A stretch of 64,000 bases of DNA. Source: Hyposmocoma kahamanoa. Its lineage: Eukaryota > Arthropoda > Insecta > Lepidoptera > Cosmopterigidae. The stretch covers positions 437,286 to 501,285 of the forward strand of contig NW_020655740.1 in the NCBI RefSeq assembly GCF_003589595.1, in the 5' to 3' direction. Positions 10,856 through 22,800 of the stretch are shown here, piece by piece; the stretch's first letter is position 1; the number at the start of each line of letters is the position of its first letter. The notes under the pieces were generated by a model, which had not been told where the DNA came from, did not search any database, and saw only the letters and a list, made by a program, of their open reading frames with translations. The translations under genes and the position numbers were made by a program.

Positions 10856-13800
10856 CTGAAAGACAATTGTTTATTAAGAGAGATGCAGATACATTTACTT
10901 ATGCACGGTGCTATAGTTCAGCGTGTTGCGCTAGTACCTGATATACAAATATTAACAGCAAAATATACAATGTTCGCATTTATTCCTAAAGTCCTATTAC
11001 ATTATACATAACTAGAAATTTTTGATTGAATAAGACATTAGAACCATCGAGTTTATAACCAGAAATACAGATAAGGACCATCCAACCCTGGCAACTCATC
11101 AGCCAACGGGCTTATATCACTTTTAAATTAACATCAACTCTCGTTTGCGCTGAAATCACAAATTAGAAATCTGAAATAGTTACAGCGCCAACAACTGACC
11201 TGTTTGTACGTCTCCGTATATACCAAAAATATTCTGTATTAATTGTAATAAAGATAATATCTCTATCTGTTCCATTCGGTGGTGTGGGAAAAACAGCAAA
11301 ACATCTAATTACAAAACAAACGGAATCAAATTTCATCGGTAATTAAATATTAAATAAGTAATTTTGCAATTTTCGTCCATTATAGAAAAGCTCAAGTTAA
11401 CTGGTCAATTTAAAGTGAAAGAATTGACAACACCCGTCAATTGTTTCGAATGCGGGCTGGCCAATCGGAGTGCAGTCGTCACAGTAATGATTTAGTAGAA
11501 TAGTTTTTTAACAAATTCAAAGACATTTCGTTTCTACTTCTGGTTGGTTGGTTATACTCGATGATTAGAACTAAAAAAAAAACAACAATATTGCGATTTA
11601 ATAAAAAGAGGAACGCCTGCGCATGTCAAAATAATTAATAAAAAAATAGAGGATAGCAGGTTTCAAAATTTAAATGTCAAATAGTCTTGTAAAGTCAACA
11701 GCACGACATGTTATACACTGCAAAACAAAAAAAAAACTTCGTCTTAGTCTTTTTCTCCGAAAAACATAAATCTGATTGGACTCGAACCAGTGTCTGTTGC
11801 CATGCCGCTTTTAACCAATTAAGCTACTGAGTCAGTAGATCGTACGAATTAATCTGTGTGTTTGTTACAGATCTTAGAGTTTACTGGTCAGCACCACCTT
11901 TGAGAAAATTTTCATTTAGTTCATATTAGACTTGTACAAGACCCTAACAACGTCCCTTTTTGGCAACATGTTTATACCACATAGCACGTAAACCAATCAA
12001 ACTTCACTCGCAGAGCATTCGCTTATTCGCTTCGTAAGCCTCGACGAAAACGCAAGAGCTAGTTGTCGCGATGTTGGAAAACCGACAAATTCGCGTGGTC
12101 AATAAGCCATACTGCAGAGCACTCAAAATAAGTCTCCATATGAAAAAAAAACAGTTCGCATTGCAGGCCAATAGTACTGTACAACAAGATTCCAAACAAT
12201 ACTTCAGAAAGATGAACATTTTATATGTAATAAATGAAAGGCCAGGTGATGGTTAAGGGTCTATACCACCTCACCTCGAAAATTTTTAAATTTTTTTCAA
12301 TACAAATACGGTTCATTTAGCTTGGGTCGGGCCGTACGGACACTGGATTTATTTCATAAGTTATGTTTTTACAAACTTAAGGTGTTCTATTTAATTCAGT
12401 TCATATAACACAAAATCGTTGGTATATGTAAATTGCCCACTGAATACAGCGGTGTTCTTGTAAAATTTCGAGATAAGTTTGTGTTTTTTTTCCTATCGTG
12501 AAAGTTTTTAGAAATCGTGTTTTCACCCCGTATAGTTTTCAGTGCATAGCCTCAATTTTACTGCATATTTTTTCAAAAGTGATTGATTCAAGACTTTTAC
12601 CGCTATGCGGTATCAACCAAAGCCCATGAGGTTGTATGGATTCTTAAACGTTAATAATTATAAAGTTAATTTGTCTATAATGTCCCGTCTTGTCTATTCA
12701 AACACGATTTTATAAATCAATATATTAGAATTTTCATTTTAGTCAAACATTAAAAAGGCAAAACGAAAAATCAGCTTAGACAATTATCAGACAAATGACA
12801 CAACACAAATCATCTATCAGCTCAGATATTGCAATAGCAATAATAATCATACAAGTTCCTTGATTTAATAGGGCTAAAACAATTTTGTGATGTACTTACT
12901 GTTTACACTATTTAATAGATATTGATTACAAAGGGCAATACTCACTTGCCGTAGACGCTACTCTTGCAAGCAGCGGTGTAGTGTCCACTCTGCGTGGAGC
13001 CGTAGTGGTTGGAGACAGCGTAGAGGCTGTACGGGCGGTTGCTGGGCACGTGCAAAGAGAATGGCCGCATGTCGAGCTCCGCCAGAGGGAAATCGATGTA
13101 CGTCATCTTTTTGCTAAACACGTCCTGTAACCATGCAAGTTCTTATAAATACGTCTAGATATTGCGATAAATAAAAATCAAAAACAGAGATTGTTAGAGC
13201 GGTTGCCCTAGTTTGGCATTACAGACCCAGGTTCCAGTCCGGTTAGATCAAAGGAATTTTTTCTGAGTGTTCGATCTTTGTATTAATAACTATAACAAAC
13301 TAGTGAAGTAATTTCACAAAAAATAATTGAACATCATGGTAGAACACATAGTGGTAGTAGTGGTAAAACATCATAACATTAATTAGAATTAATACTTTTT
13401 TCTTTCAATGATCCGTTGATACGGTGGTGTGAGAAAAACAGCAAAATATTTAATTACAAAACAAACGGAATCAAATTTCGTCGGTAATTAAATATTAAAT
13501 ATGTAATTTTGCAATTTTCGTCCATTATAGCAAAGCTCAAGTTAACTGGTCAATTTGAAGTGAAACAATTGACAACACCGTTGAGCGTGCGTTGGCAAGA
13601 CGGTGACGCTAGAGATTGGTAGTGGGGGGGTTTCTAAGCGGTACATCTGTATTGAGACATAAGTTGACTAGTCCCATGTGCCTCTAATTTCACCAGCACC
13701 CGTATCTTTAAAAACCGGAACACAGTAATGCTCAGATTAGCGCTTGGCGACAGAAATAGGTAAGGAGGCAATATTTCCCTTTCCCTTTAAGATATGCTTT

Positions 13801-16800
13801 CTTTTTTTTAATAATAACAATTTTATACCTTAAATTATGTTCAGAGTGAGAGATATATCGTTCTTCGGAAATGGCACAGTTAAGGGTAAAGGACTCAAGT
13901 ACAATAACCGGCGAACGAAACGTACCATTATTATTTGAAAAAAAAAACGACATCATGCAGCGTGAATTATCGCGTCTTTTTATTAAATTCAAAAATAGAC
14001 CTGCACAAACGTGGGTCAAACACGATCAAAATCATATTTTTTTATTCTTATATTTTAACAAGTCCTTTAACACTGTACTATAAGGTGTTTATGCCGGTCT
14101 CATGGGGAATATCAAATTACGTGGTCAGTTAGGGGTAGCCTTGGATTCAATGTAGTAAGTTATTAAGTATAAATCTTCTTGGCTACTTTTCTTCCCTTCA
14201 ATTCCATCGTCGTACTATCGCGGCACTAGTGTGGTCACAATCCACTAACAGACGGATCAGGTGTTCTATTATTTTACAATAATCGCAGAGGCGAGAGGCT
14301 TTGACACCTATCAAGTGATCAAATTTATTTAGTGGAAACAAGAGATTTTCTAGAGAGACCCGCACAATCAAACCAAGTTTTTCCAGGGCGAGTAAAATCA
14401 TATTTGAATAGCAATCATTCAGTTTCCAGAACACTGTGTTAAATAAGTATAAATTTGTGTTATATACTTGCCAGGTTTGAGTTCCATGTTCATTTCAAGT
14501 GTAGGTAAACAACTGGTCGCGACCATAAACTACCAGAAAAATAAATGCTATACGAATCAATTACAAAAAACATGACAATTTCAAATGCAATAAATAACTA
14601 GAGATATTTATGCAATCTGAGTACCTTTATCTAAACTTCAAGTAATACACATGGAATTGTAACTTTCTGCAAAACCCGGATTGAATAAAAACAACAGGCA
14701 AAAAATAAAACAAAAATGGTTTACTTTCACTAATAATTACAAAACTTACCTTGTAAATACACTATTGTAGTAATTGCTGGTTACACATTGACTAATTTCG
14801 AGATTCCAGAGGTAGATACTATACACTCTTCCTAAAGTATTACTTCTTTTAAGTCGAGATAAATATACTCCCCCTATTCCTATCTCTGATAACAAATTAC
14901 TATAATAAAAATATGTAAATGTAACTACGTAGATGCTACTAATATGAATTCCCAACAAGAGCAAAGTAAAAAAATTAAGCTTACCAAAAGACACACTAAT
15001 CAAGTTAAAAGAAAATATACAATCAGATGGTTTGCTACACGATAGATATGAAACACTACTACAATTTGGGACCGACTTCAAAACAGAATAGTGTCATTTT
15101 CCGTTTAATTTAACATTCATTTCGTACAACACAATGCAGTAAAGTGTGCACATTGAGTCGGTAAAACATAATGGACGCTCACGTGCTCCACACGAATTTT
15201 AAGGATTATAAAGAACAATCGAACGGAGAAAGTTTTCTTTTGGACCACAGTTTTGAATCCACCTTGCCATCTTGGAAAAATATTAATATAGATGGACAGC
15301 TGACCCCTATTGCCAACTACCCCTAAATGTCTCTGATTAATTTTATGGTAGCCAATATATAATAAACAATAATTTTGTACACTTTTTAATTCTAGTAGAA
15401 AATGTCCAGGGTGCACCCCATAAAAGTTTAACACGCCCTCCAAATGTCAAAACATTTGCAGTTTTTTTAAATTTTTCCTATTCAGGCCGTTGTATAACCA
15501 AAAAAGTTACCACGGCGTAAAACCTGGTAAATGCTGAATCTCCACCGACGGCAAATTAGCTTACTAATTAGAGTTATGTAACGTAATGCTTTTCTACTTT
15601 TCATTGTATTTCTTCTACTTTAGTCTTGAAGGTTTTTGTTCCGAATTAAACGTATTTTATTTGTAATAGTAAATTCTCTTTTAAAACGTCCTTCTCCGCC
15701 GTCAGTGCACAATTAAAGCTAAGATTTCTTTTTTGTACATTTATATACAGGGGAATAACCTGTACAGAGTTTGCCATAAACAAGTCAGACTGAATGTAAT
15801 ACGAAATACCATGTTTTATTGCATTCTAAGCTCCACTGTTCGGTGCACGTTTAAAAAAAGGTTTAAGGCCGAGGAATTTTTCGACGTACAGGTTTGTACA
15901 CGATGTTTTTCCTCACAATGAAGACAAAAGTATTGTTAGTAAATGTACGTCACAAATGTACGTAACTTACAAATTAAAAATACGTACCTATAGTCTGTCT
16001 TTTTTGAAGACGAGTAAAATGACATTTGCAGGATTGCCAGTTGTCATAGCTGTAGCTGTTGTCGATTATTTTATCGATAGATTGTGAAAGAAGATAAAAT
16101 TTTTGACAAAAAAATACTGATTTGTGAATGTTACAACGTTCTAATGACTACTAATTGCGTTATTGTCTTTTTTATTCTCAATTTGACAGTTGGCCAACTA
16201 GTATCGAAATCGAAAATCGAAATGTTCAGTCGAAACTCGATAGAATATTTATCGAATGCAATTACTAGCTGCTTGCAAGCGGGCAACACTTTTGCACAAT
16301 CAACTGTCATTTTACTCAGTCTTCAAAAAAGACAGACTATAACATGCCGCTAGAGATTCGGATCGTCGAACCTCTCATACTGTATAGTACTTATAGATAG
16401 ATTGTAGGCGTTTAGAAAGTGGGAAATGTGTTAAACGAAGTGTTGGAGACACTTAAAGGCGACATGGCCTCATCCTTACGAGGACCGATCCGCGTTATTT
16501 TGAAGTCGGTTTCTATCGGTAGAGGAGCCATGTTTACCTGGGTGCCTCCGTATTCTGGCCGTACCTGCCGGTCGAGATAGAACCGCTTGAAGTGAATCAC
16601 CAATACTGGAGGTAGCCGCGAGATGTCCAGCTTCTTGACCGCGTCCCGTTTCTCTTTACAGGTTGGGCAGTTCCAGCCGGGGATCGTTTCTCCGGTCAGA
16701 TACAGGCGAAGGCAGTCCTGATCGTGACGTTAACGATTATAACACCATAAAATACCAAAATACAGTAATTATGCAAACTTTAAGTAAAATTAGGTATATT

Positions 16801-19800
16801 GTATTTAACCTATAAGCAGATGTTATTAACAGGATTTCACATCTGTTCTCTATTATCGCAATTCAAATTAATATAAATTTATATTTGTACATTTTATTCT
16901 TTATTACTGTAAAAATAATGTTTCAAAAGCCATTTAGGCAATTGTGATTTAAAGTATGTCTTACATTAGGTATTGTTACAAAACGTTTATGACTAAAACG
17001 TTGATGTAAATTGTTTATTATGTTGAGAATATCCCTTCTTGAGTATCTGTTTGTATTGCAGCTAGCATCGAATCACACACTATAGTATGAATTATTCAGC
17101 GATGTAGTTACCCTTCAAACGATCGAATGCTCCAAATTACAGCAATTTCGACATAAAATATTTAGCGTGTGCATTTAGTGAGCACTCATTCAACATAGTT
17201 CATAAAGTATTATAGTCTTTTAGTAAACGTTCTAAAAGAATTGTAAAACCAAAGTTTCTATTTGTAAAAATATAATAATGTAATGCAACTCAGTGCACGC
17301 AGAGGCCCAGTCATATTTATACGTTTGCACTAACATTCGTGTGCTAAGTATAAATAGGTTTAGGTAATAAATTAAAAGTAAACAAACCTCTCCTGTCGCT
17401 TGGTTAACCGGTCAAATACAACATTTAGTAGTGAGTTTCATAGATCGTATTTATAATGTTTATAATGTTGATTTGGTCATCTTTATAATGGCTGGATTTT
17501 AGGTTGATTATCGTAGGAAAGTTGTGATGCGCCTTATTAAACATCTTTATTTAAATATTATTTAATACTATTTTAAATAGGTATTTCGAAATGTTGTCTA
17601 TTGCCATAAAAATATTACCACGTATTTTCAACCGTTTTCAAAATGTTCATTATAATTTTATAATAAGTGACCACGTGTGCCTCATAAACCGCTTCATTAT
17701 GGTATGTTTACATTTAGTTAATAACCTAAACCTTTGTAATATATTTTTTTTTTTTTTTTTTATAATAACGCACACACTCGACATAGCCCCGCACTAGGGA
17801 AACCCTGTGTCGCGGGTGCCATGGACACACACATAGACAACCACAAATTACACCCAAACTCACGAGAGAAATACATGTAGGCCATACAAATATTTCTCCC
17901 GGCCCGGGAATCGAACCTGGGACCTCTGCGTGGCAGTTCGGCATGGTAACCGTTCGGCCACGGAGGTAGTTATATAGTCTGTAATAGAAGTTTTGTAAAG
18001 TTACCGTCTTTAATTATACGTCGATCACTCAGTGTACACACAAGCAAATATTTAAACAATTTGATTTGCGATAACAGTATGTATTATGGGCATTTATGAG
18101 AAGACAAAAATTGTCAAAGTATGTGTACAACTAATACCATGGGGTATCAATTAATACAAATTAACTTAGTTCATATTTAAATGTGTAGATGGCGACACAT
18201 GAATAAAATAAAAATTATAAAGTACTGAGTATCAAAAATGTGAGGTATATCACATTAAGTAAGTATAAAATAAAGAAAGAAATGCGAAACTTTCTAAACA
18301 ACATTTCAGGAATGTTCAAATAAAATTCATTTCAAATTATAAAAATTCGTGAAAACAGTCGTTGAAAAGGTCGAGGGTTTCCAAATGGTGTACTTTTTGA
18401 TTGGTTAGTTTGCAGTAAATTGTATAGATGGCATTTCTTTGAATTTATTCTCGAAATTAAGTAACGTTCTAGCAGCGACTTTTCCTTTAAAATATTAAAA
18501 ATACAGACAACTTATTTGCGAGTATTATATCAGCGCCACATTTCTTTGTATGAGATTGCGTATTTCTACTAGTATAGTATTGTATTTTCTGTGACTATAC
18601 TAACACTGAGAGTGCAACGAGCTGCGTTAGCGGGCAGCTCGAGCGACAAGCTGGAAAAGCTGTCGTAGGTGACACTGGTCTTGCCGCAGACGGTGCAGCG
18701 CACAGTGGACTTGATCTGCCCGTAGAACAGCCGTAGGATTAGCGACTCTTTAGCCTTGGTGTACTCGTGCCAGGCGCGCTCTGCTGGACCCATGTTCTCC
18801 TGGTAGGACAATGAATTATTATTAATTCTTTTTCGAATAGCACGGCCCGCTGCCGTGCACGGGTCTCATCTAAGGAGAAGAGTAAGAAAATGCATGTCGA
18901 GTTCCTAGAATTTTGCAATTGTTACACATCCGAAAAGAAAATTATAAACGTTGGGTTGAACCAAAGAAAGTTTTAATTTTCCAGATAATACATCCTTAAC
19001 ATTATGTGCTGGACTGTAAAGGATGCTGATGGAAACACATAAATTAATCACGCTACACCACACCGACGTATCAGAAAACTGGTTAAAATCTTCACACATC
19101 TACACACAAAAAATAAATTATCAAAAACTTGAAAAGTGACTAAAGTGAATTATAGTAACTTACTTTGGGCTGCGGTTTGATGGTGAACTGCAGGTCGAGG
19201 TGCAGCCAGTCCATTAGGATGGTGAGGAACTCATGGGAGTCCTGCTGTTCGCAGCCGCGGAACGCACGCTGGTGCTTGCCCAACTCCTTCTGCACATCAC
19301 ACAACATTTGGAATATAAGCCTACAGATTTCAGTACATTCTACAGTTAGTGATTACCGCCTTAGTAAGTAACTTTATAAAAACGTAGCAGCGCGGCTTGA
19401 ATGCAAGCAATGATGTATGTATGTATGTATGTACAATGATGTATAATAAATTCTAAAATGGAGGTTCTCAATTCGGCTGTATGTTTTTATTGTACGTAAG
19501 TTACGCGATAACTTTGTGAACCGATTTCGATAATTCCTTTTTGTTGGAGAGAAGGTACCTCTGAAGTGGTCCCATATAAATTTGAATTAAATATTCCACT
19601 TCTAAAGGTGGCAAACTAGGGAATTAATGACATGTGAACTCGGTTTTTTTGGTACTCTGTACTGATAATTGTTGTTATTAATAGACAAGTCCATTGACAA
19701 TGATATAGTCAAATTAAATTGAAGTAAAATGTTGCATGCCTAGTCAGGTAAAATATGTGTTCTATTATAGTATGTCCCATCGTTTCGGGTTTATAATAAC

Positions 19801-22800
19801 GCGTTGAATGTTGTTATAATGTAAACCATACCCGAAAATCCTTGGCACTGATGAATCGGTAGTGTCCACCCCAGAGCACACGAATCAGAGCCGCCACTTC
19901 TTCGGCGATGGCACCGCGTGTGCTGTTCGACCTAACACATCCAAAACAACACGTCAAACAAACACATCGTTCAAAATAAAGTTTAAAAAAAACACGATAT
20001 TAGGCTGGTGACAGCAGCTCATTTATGCATATTTCTAGCCAGATAAATCCAAACGAGGCTTACATAAATCGATGACAACACAAAAGTGTTTAAAAACTGA
20101 TGTGCAAAATCAAACCATCAGAAGGGTTACAAACGATGAAATTTTTTATACCGGACTGAAACACCTTATATTGCACAATGAACGGAAATGGTAATTTAAT
20201 TGTTTATTCGACGTCTTTGTCTTTTGACAATATACATTTTTTAATTATTTATTACTGTTCATATTACTGACGATAAGTGATGTTTTTGGGGAAAGTAATA
20301 AAAAAAATACTGTACCGTAACGAACCTATTTTGTATACTAGACTTCTAAGCAACTTTGCTCATGAAATAGTTCCCTAAAAATCAGCTAGATGGCATTGAC
20401 CCATTTTATCAATATTTTTCCGCGAATGGTAGCTAACCTTAGAATAATAACGCATAGAAACCTAGCCCGCACACGCTAAGTGAGGCAAGTTAGAGGGTTC
20501 CAAACGCGTCCCAGGAGCGCGCGGGCTGTTAGTGCTCAAGGTCATATTGCACCGCGAACAGCTCCAAAATTTTTTGCTAAAAATGACGAAATGTGCGGTA
20601 AATGGGTGTAAAAATACAACAGACAAACAAAATAGACACTAACATCGCATTCCACAAGTAAGTAATGCGTTTCAACTCATATTTTTATGTAAATATTCAC
20701 TAAAACAGAAAAATAATTTCGCGGCAACAAGATACGAAAATGTTGCAAAGTAACGAATTTTTTTTCTCCCCATTTTGCTATTCTGTATCAAAATAATTAT
20801 ATTACGTAAATTTTAGTGGTGCCTGTAATTTCGATTTATTTGCGCATTTTGAACTAATATTTACTCGAATAAACATTAAATGTTTTCGTTAACTCCTGTA
20901 AGTGATTGGGACACTTAATTATTTTATAATACTTTTAACGGCTCTGCGTTCATGCTTTATTGAATAATTATTTATATTAATTTTATTTGAATTGGAGCAC
21001 ATATTGCAACAAATTTACAGTATATATTTGTTTCTACTATAGTGTTGGCACCACCAGTACAACTTTGATAGCTTAATATATGTCTTTCTTTTCGTAACTC
21101 AAGCGAAATATTTTATATTAAAATATTTTATTTTCTTAAAAGGGGAGCATTCTTAAGCGATTTTTTAATCTATTTTAACAGTTATTTTCTTTAATGTTTG
21201 CTTATGGCATTTTCGGTTTTAGATTTCGAATATGGCACTTATTTCTAAATCCAAGATGGCGGGCGCGATTTTTCGAATAATGGCAAGTTGGGTATCGTTT
21301 TCGAGATGTTTGGGAATGTTCAATACAAATATGGGACTCATTTCTAAATCCAAGATGGCAAACACGACAGTTCAAATAAAAGCAATATTCGTAATGAGCA
21401 CCCCCAAATACCTCGAAAACGATACCCATATTGCATTTTTTTGAAAAATCGTGCCCGCCATCTTGGATGTAGAAATGAGTGCCATATNNNNNNNNNNATG
21501 AGCATCCCCAAATACCTCGAAAAGGATACCCATATAGCATATTTTGAAAAATCGTGTCCGCCATCTTGGATTTACAAATAAGTGCTATATTCGTTTTTCA
21601 TCGACAAAACCGAGCATATCTGTAGGCACCTGATCGACAATGTCGGGCAAATCTGTAGGCACCTTTAACTTAATGATGAGTTAAGCAAGATACAATTTCC
21701 CCACTTTTGAGGGAAATGTTATTCCATGGCATCATTATTTGTATATTTGTGTGCGTGCCGACGAGCGTAGTTACAAGTTGCTTACGCCTACATGAATTTG
21801 GTTTTTGCCTCACTTGTGACAGTTCGTTTGATATGAAACTATCATTCTATGCGTTATTATTCTAAGTAGCTAACTACCTACACCGAATTTTGATTATGTC
21901 AGAAAAACATCGATTTAGATTCTGGAAGTTAAGTCCTTGTAGGAACAACTGCATGGACCTATGTCATAGTTTAACACCTGGCACTTTGAAATAAAACTTG
22001 GAGCAATTAATGGGCTGGAAGTTTCTTACCCAAATTTGGTGACGTCATTCAAACGTGTACGTGTGTAGTAGTATCTTGTCACATCACACAAATTTGACAT
22101 CAGTAAAATGGGGTATAAAGCTAGTGCCGCGTACTTTTTAAATATTTTTTCCTAAAAATTTGATTACATTGTAGAGGGCGCAATTTTGACACTAATCATT
22201 GTATTTTAATTTGTAACATTGTGAAAATGATAACATGAACTAAACGTATCTATTGTATGCAATGAATGGGTTGATCAAAAAGGCCGTGCCAATTTTGCCA
22301 CTAGTTAAAAAAAGAACTTTTTTCTTATAAAATGTTATATTGTGAACTGGTGAATAGTAAAGGTATTAAAGGTAATAAAGGTATTTCATCGTGATAATAC
22401 CTTCCACGCACATGTTTATAAAGTCATCAATAAATATTGCAGTAAGGTGCAGATGCGTTACCTCGTCCTCGGCCACAGGGCCTTCAAAGTTTTACTTGTT
22501 GTGTGTGTGTCTTTACAAAATTCTTTAAATGGATACCGCTTTGATAACATAGAAGCCATCAAATGACACTGTATTTTATAAGTCAAGAATTTTTATGGAA
22601 GGGCGAACTCTTAAATTACCCGAAAGAAGGTAAAAGGTTGTGGATGAACATGGCTAACATATTATAATTGATTAATCACAGCACCGACAGGACCGAACGT
22701 CCTGCTACGTCCGGCCGGCCATACCGACGACGTTGCTATACCTGTCGACTGCATTACTCCACGAAGTCTGAGGAGATAGTGGAGTATATCAGACAAACAG

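Larger units (their letters stand above)
10856..12945. other. USP8 intron 19
   Basis: It is 2.1 kb long. It contains repeat R-E (11279-11432), a tRNA-headed SINE on the minus strand (about 11755-11850) and repeat R-D (12258-12620). I see no gene in it. Confidence 0.8.
13125..16564. other. USP8 intron 18
   Basis: It is 3.4 kb long. It holds SINE family 2 (13192-13345), R-E copy 2 (13425-13580), an R-A fragment (13654-13772) and a complete mariner-like MITE (15991-16339). The remainder is AT-rich and unassigned. Confidence 0.8.
20438..21866 (+). mobile_element. P-element-like transposon, internally rearranged
   Basis: The TIRs are perfect over 22 bp and begin CTTAGAATAATAACGC (20438-20459; inverted at 21845-21866). 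TAGCTAAC flanks both ends (20430-20437 and 21867-21874), an 8-bp target duplication as in P elements. Inside the left end is a THAP-like exon remnant (20583-20657). The right part is a set of direct and inverted repeats around CCAAGATGGC, containing the 10-N gap. No intact transposase remains, so the copy is non-autonomous. Confidence 0.8.

Noticed and set aside
10561..10941. 126-codon plus-strand frame rich in Arg/Gly
   Set aside because: Antisense shadow of the GC-rich USP8 3' end; no splice or start context supports it.
16412..16564. Continuation of USP8 exon 18 as coding sequence
   Set aside because: The homology stops at the CAG|GTACGG donor and resumes exactly in phase at exon 19; the open tail has no match to USP8.
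17726..17944. 72-codon minus-strand ORF beginning [16 protein letters not shown]
   Set aside because: It is the translation of tRNA-headed SINE family 1. The same peptide appears at the other copies (31898, 38786).
17940..17968. tRNA gene suggested by A/B boxes
   Set aside because: The sequence repeats at six sites with the same non-tRNA body and tail and no paired acceptor stem, so it is a SINE.
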